From: Alviniconcha marisindica
Taxonomy: Eukaryota; Mollusca; Gastropoda; Provannidae
Reading direction: 5' to 3'
Assembly: GCA_018857735.1 (NCBI GenBank)
Contig: JABMCL010003397.1
Location: 1,120,001-1,184,000, forward strand
DNA length: 64,000 nucleotides
Part shown: positions 1 through 10,700 of the stretch, in pieces
Layout of the letters: each line of letters starts with the position of its first letter
Position numbering within the stretch: the stretch's first letter is position 1
Position numbers and translations under genes: made by a program
The notes under the pieces: model-generated
What the model saw: only the letters and a program-made list of their open reading frames with translations
Told to the model about the DNA's origin: nothing
Databases searched by the model: none

Positions 1-397
1 GTGTTTCTGAAATTAGACGGGTTTGGAGAACGCCATGGTTAAACCCAATAAGGGCCAACACACAACCCAGAGCGGCAGGGGTCGAGCGCGGAGTTACTGG
101 TACCAGTTCTAAATGGAAACACCATTGATTGGCAGTCACAGAATGTTTGCCGACGTTGGCAGATTTATTTGACTGCAAATTTGGGGAGGTCCGAGTCTTA
201 ACTGAAACACACCAGTTTCGGTACGCACAGTGTTGGGGTTTTCTTTTGCAGCGAATAACCTGTGCCCGTGTGCATAGCGCTGAGTGGCCCCTTACGATTC
301 CGATACGTCATCCAGCCAAAGTCAATGTCTGAGCGTGGTCAGACCGTATCGTATTAACAATAATAGTAGTAGTTGTTGTTGTTGGCTGCTTTTATAT

Positions 398-454
398 AGC
401 TCTATTCTCCGCTTTCAGTTTCTGCTACAGTCAGTGTGTTTGTTTGTGTGTATG

Positions 455-493
<39 letters not shown>

Positions 494-660
494 TTGTGTG
501 TGTATGTGTGTGTGTGTGGTGCGTTTTTTTAAATTCTATACTACTTTATGTAAACCAAGTTGTTTCTGATAGGACTGTGCTCTACATGTGTATAGAATAT
601 CATATTTAGGTTAATATGTATCATATGAGCGCTCAGGGCGTTGATGAGCGCATGATAAAT
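398..660 (+). mobile_element. LINE 3'-end fragment
   Basis: Shares the segment from TTTCTGCTACAGTCAGTGTG to GAGCGCATGATAAATGT with 34408-34572, the 3' end of the CR1/L2-like LINE in DKC1 intron 1. It is split by a (TG)n expansion at about 434-520 and ends in ATT repeats. Confidence 0.7.
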
Positions 661-663
661 GTA

Positions 664-1112
664 CATTATTATTATTATCTTGAGCAGACTCACTTCGCTC
701 TTGTCGCGTGTGATTCTGAATGAGTGACTGTCGCCTTTTAGAGCGCATTTTTTTGCATATCCATCCAAGTGGTGTACTTACAGCACAATTTGGTTGTTGC
801 ATGGTTGGTACCACGTGAAGCTGCTGCCGTTTCGGCGCACGTTCTGTGTACACCATACAATCATGCACCAGTCTACAGCGTCATTCCATGCAAAGCCACG
901 TACGTAGGGCGCCTGTGTGTTTAGCTGTAACCTGCCATCTGCACTTTTGGTAGAATGACAGGGATCTTTTCCGTGCTACTGCGGTAACCAAAATAATAGT
1001 ACAGAAAGTTTATCCTGGAGAAGAAAATGCTCCCGCCGCTCCTGCCGGGACTCGAACCCGCGACCTTTCGATCACGAGTCTGTCGCTCTAACCGCTGAGC
1101 TATCCCCGCTCC
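664..1112 (-). mobile_element. tRNA-headed SINE, family 1, copy A
   Basis: On the minus strand it begins GCGGGGATAGCTCAGCGG (A-box-like) and has GGTTCGAGTCC (B-box). The body (TGTGTACACCATACAAT type words) recurs at 50.6 and 61.5 kb, with an ATT-repeat tail. The anticodon stem does not pair well, so this is a SINE head rather than a functional tRNA gene. Confidence 0.75.
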
Positions 1113-2160
1113 ATCCAGTAACGGTATGTGACGGAGTGCATCCGCACATTGGCACAGTTTTCTTGTACTGTTTGTCTCGCTGTCTTTTTCTTTTTCTCCG
1201 GGCCATTTCCTCCACGGTTTGTACACTACGTGCACTTGAACTTCAAATAGGGAGAGAAGGGAACCATGACCTAATTTAAAACATAAAATAATATGTATTG
1301 TATTTGATCTTTTCATTCATTTCTCGCAAGTAAACTGCATTTGACGTCATTTCCGTGACGTCATAAGGTCTGACAGAAGAGCACGAACTCCGAAGAACAG
1401 TCTCTCTGATTTTTCGTTGAAATTGCGAAATAAAGCCTTGTTAATCAGTTCAGTTCAAGATGTTATTTATGCGCTCCGAAAAGCCCATAATTATGCACTC
1501 CACCCGGTCTCTCAGAAGTTTTTTTAAGGTTGCCTTTGAAACGGCTCCAATGTCTGACTGACGATGGCCCTCTCTCGTCCTTTCAAGGAAGATCATCTAG
1601 CGCTTCCTCTTTCCACGCCTCTCTCCTCCGGGCGATCGATGGTGTGATGTCCTTGGCTTTGTGCCCGCAGGTAATATCTCAAGCTCCTCAACACTTCAGA
1701 TCTTCCAAAATCTACACAAGCCAAGTTAATGCAACCTCCGTCTCCGCGACTCCTTGTGACCTGCTCCAAACCTGCAGCTATACCATCACGCACCAGGATT
1801 TACAATAATAAACAGAGATTTCCAAAGCGATCCATCTTACCAGCGCTTTGTACGTGCTGATAACTCGTCTGATAGCTGCCTCCGTCCAGTGACACTCCTG
1901 GCAGCGGGTCACGCGAGGAAGGGCCTGTAAGCCGAACGTTGACGTCTGGGGTACCGAGTGCGGTCAGACAGTACGCTATCGACCGACAGCTGTGCAGTTA
2001 TGCAGCGTTTTTTGAGCAGACTGCACTCAGCTAATCGGTAGGCTTATATTCAGCACGATTAAATTTCGGATGCACGATACTCGGCTAATAGCTAGAGGTA
2101 GGCCTACCAGTCAGAAAAGGCTTCAAAGGGGCACCCACACGGAAAAAAGCCCTATCGACA
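1113..2160. other. Intergenic, no gene seen
   Basis: No conserved reading frame. It holds two CRE palindromes (TGACGTCA at 1342-1349 and 1356-1363) and otherwise unremarkable sequence. ORFs here are short and compositionally random. Confidence 0.5.
1342..1363. promoter_or_regulatory. Pair of CRE palindromes
   Basis: Two perfect TGACGTCA sites spaced 14 bp apart. Full CREs are typical CREB/ATF sites in promoters, but no transcript can be assigned. Confidence 0.3.
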
Positions 2161-2164
2161 GAAA

Positions 2165-2197
2165 TCGGATACAAGAAAAGAAAGAAAGAAAGAAAAG

Positions 2198-2232
<35 letters not shown>
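2165..2232. repeat. Purine tract and (CA)n
   Basis: GAAA-type repeats followed by a (CA)n microsatellite. Confidence 0.85.
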
Positions 2233-2349
2233 AAAGACAGTTAGACAATGGGTCTGGGGTACAGCCAGCCGACCCACAGATCTGACTGTTACTGTTCTGT
2301 TTTACATTACAACTCGCGTACGTCACAACTACAGGATCGGCCCACTCTG

Positions 2350-2890
2350 TCCAAGTCCCATTACATTCAGTCCCATTGTGTCCTAATCCTACTGTGCCTC
2401 AGTCCCATTGTGCCCCAGTCCCACTGTGCCCCAGTCCCATTGTGTCCCAATCCCACTGTGCCCCAGTCCCATTGTGTCCCAATCCCACTGTGCCCCAGTC
2501 CCACTGTACACCAATCCCATCGTGTCCCAGTCCCTTTGTATACCTGTCCCACTGTGCCCCAGTCCCATTGTGTCCCAATCCCACTGTGCCCCAGTCCCAC
2601 TGTGTCCCAGTCCCACTGTGCCCCAGTCCCATTGTGTCCCAGTCCCACTGTGCCCCAGTCCCATTGTGTCCCAATCCAGGCCCACCTGTGCCCCAGTCCC
2701 ACTGTGCCCCAGTCCCATTGTGTCCCAATCCCACTGTGCCCCAGTCCCACTGTGCCCCAGTCCCATTGTGTCCCAATCCCACTGTGCCCCAGTCCCATTG
2801 TGTCCCAATCCCACTGTGCCCCAGTCCCACTGTGCCTCAGTCCCACCGTGTTCCAATACGTTGTGTCCCAGTGCCACCAGTCCCAGGCTT
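2350..2890. repeat. 17-bp class minisatellite
   Basis: About thirty imperfect units of the type CCAGTCCCACTGTGCCC / CCCATTGTGTCCCAATC. All frames are open on both strands because the unit lacks stops, so the ORFs here are artefacts. Confidence 0.9.
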
Positions 2891-3201
2891 TGGGTTAGGG
2901 TTACACAAGAAAAGTGGGACACAGTAGGACTGGGACACACAGGGGCAGCCCCACAGGGGCAGCCCCACAGGAAGATTTGACATATATATGACCAATGACA
3001 CGATTATTCAAACGTATTTCAAATGATGAAATCTTTTGAACAATACGCCATCTCTCACAAAACAACCAGCAATAAACAAACTAACCCACAAAATGTAATT
3101 ACACTGATTTGCACCAGTGTTTGATTGCAGTTTCTGTAAAACATCACTGTTGTACAAAAAAGAAAAAAGAAAAAGAAAAAAAGGACTGAGAGTGAGATAC
3201 A

Positions 3202-3480
3202 AAATCAACACACAAGGGAGTTAATTAGCACTTGAAATACATAACACAAGTAAAACAAAGACGCGAGTCGCCTACGGTAACTCTCACCTGGCATGCGTGT
3301 AAATACAAGGTACATGAACTCCACCAGAGGTGTTGGGTGGAGTTTATGTTGGGTGGAGTTTAAGCACCTTGTATTTGCATGCATGCCAGGTGAGAGCTAC
3401 TGTAGGCGACTCAGATCTTTGTTGTTGTCCTTGTGTTACAGATTTCGAGCGTTAATTACCTCCCTTGTGTGTTGATTCTG
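3202..3480. mobile_element. Foldback MITE with about 110-bp arms
   Basis: Left arm about 3202-3311 and right arm about 3370-3480 are inverted copies. CACACAAGGGAG..TTAATTA pairs with TAATTACCTCCCTTGTGTG, and CTCACCTGGCATGC pairs with GCATGCCAGGTGAGAG. The spacer is about 58 bp with a GGGTGGAGTTTA direct repeat. No coding capacity. Confidence 0.8.
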
Positions 3481-3791
3481 CACGAGCGCTCTGGGCCTCG
3501 TTCTGTTTCAGATTTGTGACTAAGATACAAGCTCCAGGAATACAATTTCTGAGACAGATAAAAAAATAAAAATAAAATGATTATGGACATTGCATACATC
3601 AGAATTTTCTGGTTTTCCAAGCATGCAGCCAAGTTGCATGGAACTGAGCGGATATGCTGCAAAGATAAGGACGGATAATACAAAGGATGATAAATATATG
3701 TACATTATATGTACAAATGCGCATTATTTTGCCCTTAATAAATACCAACCAAACGAAGTCTGCATTTATGCATACATACACACATAGTAAC

Positions 3792-3822
3792 ACACACACA
3801 CTGGTCACGCACACGCACGCAC

Positions 3823-3896
<74 letters not shown>
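3792..3896. repeat. (CA)n microsatellite
   Basis: About 100 bp of CA with minor interruptions. Confidence 0.95.
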
Positions 3897-3897
<1 letters not shown>

Positions 3898-4257
3898 GAC
3901 ACATTCCTCCCCTCTCTCCCTCTCAATTTCACGTGCATTCAAATCGCACATAAAAAAGCAAACATCACCATGTTCCCAAAGTCCCCTCCTACCGAGAAAC
4001 ATAAAGTCTGAAATGAATAACATTATACTAGTAATAGTACTCTTCTCTGAAGAAGAAAAAAACAGCGCAAAGATTCCTTGCAGGAGTTAGCATCACAAAC
4101 GGTGCCGCATCTGAGTTGACAGTCACATAATTATATGTGTTCCAATGCTTGAGTCACCACAAATGTAAATGAGAAGAAGGATAGGGAGTCCGAGTCTTCA
4201 TCACTTTACACTCGCTGCCTGGGAATTTTAACCACATTCACAATTACACACCTAAAC

Positions 4258-4263
4258 TTTATT
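4258..4263 (-). terminator. Poly(A) signal AATAAA directly after the ERCC5 stop
   Basis: AATAAA on the minus strand begins 6 nt after the TAG stop codon, followed by GU-rich sequence (GGTGTGTAATTGTGAATGTGG region, 4232-4253). This predicts a very short 3' UTR. Confidence 0.6.
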
Positions 4264-4269
4264 CACCGA

Positions 4270-5082
4270 CTACGCGTTAAAGTCGTCCTCACTGAAATCA
4301 CTGCCAAGGTCATCAATCGTCATGGTCGCAGGGTCAAGGTCACCACCCATTGCTTCTTTGAAGGCCGCCACCTCCTTCCCCGCTGCGCCAACGGCTTTCC
4401 TCCCTCTCGCCCTGGCTTCACTCTTGCGCTTTGAACCAGGTGCTGGTCTTGAAGTTGCCGGTGTCAGTTTTCTCACATTGGTCTTGGGAGCAGAGCTGGG
4501 CTTTTTCTTCGTGCTGGACGCCTTCTGGGCAGTGGGTTTGGCGCCTTGCCGTTTTGCGTGGAGTTGGGCGGCCGCGGCGGTCTTGCCTGGGAGGAGTGTC
4601 CTGGGTTTCTTCGTGCCGGGTTTCTCCGGCAAGCTGTCGTCGCTGCTGGAGCTGCTCTCGGAGAGACACACTTCGTCTCTCACCAGCAGCGGCTTGGGCC
4701 GCGGCGCCGGTCTTCCGTCTCTGCCACGACGAGAGCCGACGCTTGCCACACTTTGACCCCTCCCCCTTGCACTCTGACCTTTGACCTCTCCTTTCAACCC
4801 ATCGGACTTACCTCCCCTCTTCCCTCTGAGACTACCCGACCCTCGACCCCTGCCCTTTGTTGACCCTGACAGAATATGGTTTGCTTTCCTGATGTTTTCA
4901 CCCAGTTTGGGTAAAGCTGGTTCAGAATCTTCGGACTCAGATCCAGACGTGGATTCGGATTCGGACTCGGAGCTTCCTCCGTTTTGGAACTTGTCGAGGG
5001 CTTTCTGCAGTCGCTTGCTCTGCACCGGCTTCGGAGGCAGGGAGTTCTCCGGCTGAAAGTAGCTGTGGATTCTGCCCTGGGT
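4270..5082 (-). CDS. ERCC5: ERCC5 exon 14 (PIP box, basic C-terminus, stop)
   Basis: Begins [21 protein letters not shown] fits the PCNA-interacting QxxIxxYF box and sits where human XPG has QLRIDSFF. A Ser/Glu-rich segment and basic Lys/Arg clusters (possible nuclear localisation) follow, then an acidic end [10 protein letters not shown] and TAG. 271 codons including stop. Confidence 0.92.
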   Translation of the reverse strand, partial: TQGRIHSYFQPENSLPPKPVQSKRLQKALDKFQNGGSSESESESTSGSESEDSEPALPKLGENIRKANHILSGSTKGRGRGSGSLRGKRGGKSDGLKGEVKGQSARGRGQSVASVGSRRGRDGRPAPRPKPLLVRDEVCLSESSSSSDDSLPEKPGTKKPRTLLPGKTAAAAQLHAKRQGAKPTAQKASSTKKKPSSAPKTNVRKLTPATSRPAPGSKRKSEARARGRKAVGAAGKEVAAFKEAMGGDLDPATMTIDDLGSDFSEDDFNA

Positions 5083-7701
5083 CTGCAGACAACAACAACA
5101 ACAAAAAAGAAGAGATCTGTCACCTTGCACAGCAAATACACAGCGTTATTATAGATCCTGTAACAGTGCAAGTCACAGTGTTATTGTCAGCATACATTCC
5201 CACCCTGTTTGCATTTTTTCTGGTTAACCAGTAACAGTACATCAACACACCTAGTTTGGTTGCAACGAAATTAGTGGGTACAGAAAATATAGGATTGACA
5301 AACATTTCACAAAGTATTGAACCTTTGCTATGATCTTGACATGATTGTAAATACAGTAAACCCAATCTTTTCACAAGACACTCAGATGTATAATGATATA
5401 TCATCAAAACTAAGTTTGGTTGCAAAACGATCAGCAGTTCAGAAAATATGGTGCAAACAGCATTTTGATTGCATGACCCCTCACGGTGACCTTCACACCT
5501 TGGAGACAAAAAGCCCATCCCTTTCTTGCTTGACACGCTGGTTCATGATGTTGCACCATCATATTATTATAATCAAGTCTGGTTACTCAGTCTGTTGATT
5601 AGAAAACAATAATCTCTTCAATTCTGCCACAGCCTATTAGACTGGGCGGTCTTGGCATGGAAACTTGTTCTTGAACTTTGTACGCATTTTTACTGGCATC
5701 TTTGGGCTGAGACATACTCTTCCCAAAAAAGTTAAGGGCTGAGTGACATCTACAGAACAAGGGCCATTGCTTGAGTTGCAAGATGGTGCCGCCGCAGACA
5801 AGTGGCTCAGAAAAAAACTGGAGCCAGTAAGCAACCTGCCGGACACCTATACCATCTTGCAACTACGCAATGGAACTCGTTCTATGGTCCTTAACTTTCT
5901 TTGAAGGGTATATTTCCTGCAGTGTAGGCACAGGGAAGATAAAGTGGCCACAGAGACAGAGAGTGCTGTCCCCTCACCATCTTCTTGGTCAGTTCCTTCA
6001 TCATGGGCTCCAGGACATGGTCCACCTTCTCCCTCCCCCAGCCAAACTTCTGCTTGGCGTATCTGAGTCAGGTTAGGGCAGTCAATGCAAGCGGAAGGCT
6101 GTGACACTTTGCGCAAACATACAGGAAACCTACGGAAGGCAGAAAGAGAAGGAAGAAAAAGAAGGCAAAATGGAATAAGAAGACAGAAAGAAAAGAAAAA
6201 AGGAACACAGAAAAAGAAAAAGGCGGGAAAGAGAAAGAAGACAGAAAGAGAAGGCAAAATGAAAAGAGGAAGAAGACAGAAAGAGAAGGCAAAATGAAAA
6301 GAGGAAGAAGACTGGAAGAGAAGGCAAAATGGAAAGAGAAGAAAAACAGAAAGAGAATGACAGAAGAAAGACGTTTTGGGTAAAATGCTCTGTTCACAAA
6401 GAAAGACAAAGACTCTCTCATGGAGTGCAAGGATACTGTCGCAAAAGCTGCAGGTCCGGCAGGCCCCAGGTAAAGCGCTCCTCAGACTCATCCACGCAGG
6501 GTTAAGGTAGGCCTCCACCACCTGGCGACTGGGGAAACCTGTCAGTGTGAACTGACCTTTAGACTTTGACGACTGCTTGAAAGCATGTCAGTGTGAACTG
6601 ACCTTTAGACTTTGATGACTACTTGAAAACACACCACTGTGAACTGACCTTTAGACTTTGATGACTACTTGAAAACATGACACTGTGAACTGACCTTTAG
6701 ACTTTGATGACTACTTGAAATCACGTCCGTGTGAACTGACCTTTAGACTCTGATGACTACTTTAAAGTATATCAGTGTGAACTGACTTTCAGACTTGATG
6801 ACTACTTGAAAGCATGTCTGTGTGAACTGACCTTTAGACTTTGACAACTGCTGTAAAGCATGTAAGTAAGTAAGTAAACATCGTGCTTAACGTCCACAGA
6901 AACTGTGCGGCTTATTCGGGATGGGGAGAAGGGGGGGGAAGGGAGTATGAACGTTGGGGAAAAGGGAGATTATATACCTATCGCTACACTGTCACCACCA
7001 GAATGATTCCTGCATTAAGATGGGCAGCGATGAGAGCTATTTTAATGTTTCAGTAGGAAGTGATGGACAAAGTCACAAGACAGTGTCCACAAACCACAAC
7101 CTTTTTGAAGAGAAAGGAGAGCCGAAGCGGTATCGAACCGAGGTCCTTCCGCTTACCAGCCTTACTGCTAGGCCAAACCAGCTCACGTCTAAAGCATGTC
7201 CGTGTGAACTGACCTTTAAACTTTGATGACTACCTGAAGGCAGGTCAGTGTGAACTGACCTTTAGACTTTGATGACTATGTGAAAGAACATCAAAGTGAA
7301 ATGACTTCTAGACTTTGGTGACAACCTGAAAGCACATTAGCCTGTTAGCATTTTTCAACGAAAACCTCTACCCAAAGTTGGGTGAGACAGTAGTGTGTGC
7401 AACCATCTCCCTACACCTGTACATACTGTCATACATACAAATTACAAAGCGCAGTGTGACCTGCCACTTGGCAACTGCACTCCGACTTCGGGGATTTCAG
7501 TAATGAACCAGTCACAACCTTACCATCATGTAACTGCAGTGTTCGTAACTTGCTTTTGACCTTTCCCTGGTAACGTGGCAAAATTCCATCTTTGGCGTCC
7601 TCCCACCACTCTCTGGAACAATTTATGTTAAAGGTCTGAACCTGTTTGTGCCAAAAAACAACAACCAAAATACAATCAAATAACACTCTCTCTCTCTCTC
7701 C

Positions 7702-7774
<73 letters not shown>

Positions 7775-10700
7775 TCACACACACAAATTAACTTCATGTT
7801 TATTTGCATGCTTGGTGTATGTATACATGTTCATATGCATAAAAACTGAATTGAAAAAATCATTAAAAAAATCATCATCATCTTTCTCCCCCCCCCCCCC
7901 CCCCCCCTTTTTTTTGTTTGTTCTTTTGTTTTGGATTTGTAATCTTGAGTTACGTTTGGTCCTCTCTTGTTTCCATGTTTGTTTCACATTAACATGCCCC
8001 AAACAGGCATTTTGAAGAAAGAAGAAGAAAAAAGACAATTAACCCCTTCGCTGCCCCAGCCTGTAAACTTTCCAGGCTGAATGATGCAGGGATGCGCCTG
8101 CAAACTGTATATTTTCCGGTCCTGTAACTTCTGTTCGCAATGCTATGCGTTTTGATGGAGATCCTGTTACATGCCAGTGTGAAAAAGAAGATAAAAAGGC
8201 TTAAGGGCTTCAAATGTTGCACTTTTATGGGTCTTTTTGAAACGACATCGTGGCAGTGATGGGGTTAAAAATAACCCATTGTTGAAAAAAAAGCAGAAAA
8301 ACAAAGTTAGCAAGGTGAGCAAGCGGAGACGGCACCTGAAGGCATTCAGTCCATCCAGCCCCTCCCCGGGGAATTCTGCCAGCACCTCCATGGCCCTCAC
8401 CGGTCCCACCCCGGGGATGCCCGGTGTGTAGTCGCTGCCGCACAGCAGCGCAAGGTTGATCAGCTTCCGACGATCCAGACCTGTTACCAACAATGTCAAA
8501 ATCAGCAGTCTACCTTGGAACAAATAGCTGTTTACCAGCAACCAATCCTGTTAGTGGCATGTCAAACAAAGCCATTTTTACAAAATTTAATGACCAGGCC
8601 TATTGCTGGCACGTCAAACTAAGTTGTTTACCAGCAACCAAACCTGTTACTGGCATGTCAAACAAAGCCATTTACCAATGACCAAGCCTATTTCTAGCAT
8701 GTTGAACTCAGCTGTTTACCAGCAACCAAACCTGTTACTGGCATGTCAAACAAAGCCGTTTACAAAGGACCAAGCTTATTGAAAGCACGTCAAACTAAGC
8801 TGTTTTCCAGCAACCAAACCTGTTATTGGCATGTCAAACAAAGCCATTTACCAATGACCAAGCCTATTTCTAGCATGTTGAACTCAGCTGTTTACCAGCA
8901 ACCAAACCTGTTATTGGCATGTCAAACAAAGCCATTTACCAATGACCAAACCTATTTCTAGCATGTTGAACTCAGCTGTTTACCAGCAACCAAACCTGTT
9001 ATTGGCATGTCAAACAAAGCCATTTACCAATGACCAAACCTATTTCTAGCATGTTGAACTCAGCTGTTTACCAGCAACCAAACCTGTTATTGGCATGTCA
9101 AACAAAGCCATTTACCAATGACCAAGCCTATTTCTAGCATGTTGAACTCAGCTGTTTACCAGCAACCAAACCTGTTATTGGCATGTCAAACAAAGCCATT
9201 TACCAATGACCAAGCCTATTTCTAGCATGTTGAACTCAGCTGTTTACCAGCAACCAAACCTGTTATTGGCATGTCAAACAAAGCCATTTACCAATGACCA
9301 AGCCTATTTCTAGCATGTTGAACTCAGCTGTTTACCAGCAACCAAGGGGGGTCCATTTACTAGCTTGTCAAACTAAGCTGTTTACTAACGACCAAACTGT
9401 GACTAAAATGTCACTTTAAGCTGTTTACTAACGACCAAACTGTGACTAAAATGTCACTTTAAGCTGTTTACTAACGACCAAACTGTGACTAAAATGTCAC
9501 TTTAAGCTGTTTACTAACGACCAAACTGTGACTAAAATGTCACTTTAAGCTGTTTAGATATGACCAGTACTATTGCCAGCATTTCAAACTAAGCAGTTTA
9601 CCAACGACTAAACCTGTTACACACACTTCAAACTACGCTGTTTAACAATTACGAAGCCTGTGACCAGTATGTCAAACCAAGTTACAACTACCAAGCCTGT
9701 GACCAGTATATCAAACCAAGCTGTTTAACAACTACCAATCCTGTGACCAGTATGTCAAACTAAGCCGTTTAACAACTACCAAGCCTGTGACCAGTTTGTC
9801 AAACCAAGCTGTTTAACAACTACCAAGCCTGTGACCAGTTTGTCAATCCAAGCTGTTTAACAACTACCAAGCCTGTGACCAGTTTGTCAAACCAAGCTGT
9901 TTAACAACTGCTAAGCCTGTGACCAGTTTGTCAAACCAAGCTGTTTAACAACTGCCAAGCCTGTGACCAGTTTGTCAAACCAAGCTGTTTAACAACTGCC
10001 AAGCCTGTGACCAGTTTGTCAAACCAAGCCGTTTAACAACTGCCAAGCCTGTGACCAGTTTGTCAAACCAAGCCGTTTAACAACTGCCAAGCCTGTGACC
10101 AGTTTGTCAAACCAAGCCGTTTAACAACTGCCAAGCCTGTGACCAGTTTGTCAAACCAAGCTGTTTAACAACTGCCAAGCCTGTGACCAGTTTGTCAAAC
10201 CAAGCGTTTAACAACTGCCAAGCCTGTGACCAGTTTGTCAAACCAAGCCGTTTAAGAACTACCAAGCCTGCGACTAGTATGTCAAACCAAGCTGTTTAAC
10301 AACTACCAAGCCTGCGACCAGTTTGTCAAACCAAGCCGTTTAACAACTACCAAGCCTGCGACTAGTATGTCAAACCAAGCTGTTTAACAACTACCAAGCC
10401 TGCGACCAGTATGTCAAACCAAGCCGTTTAACAACTACCAAGCCTGTGACCAGTTTGTCAAACCAAGCCGTTTAACAACTACCAAGCCTGTGACCAGTTC
10501 GTCAAACCAAGCCGTTTAATAACTGCCAAACCTGTGACCTAAGCAGATTACCAACAACCAAATTTTTTTTTTTTTTTTTTTTTATCATGCCAGTAACATT
10601 TCCTGGCACAGAGGTCAGTTTCTCTCTCAGTCAACAGTCCAACAAGACAGCACTCACCAAATCTGTGGTAAACAGCATCAGCAGCGTAGAACTCGACGTA

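Noticed and set aside
2248..2980. Long overlapping ORFs rich in Pro-Ser-His-Cys on both strands
   Set aside because: They are six-frame readings of a stop-free 17-bp minisatellite with no codon bias or conserved start.
4322..4756. Plus-strand 144-residue ORF
   Set aside because: Antisense shadow of the last ERCC5 exon.
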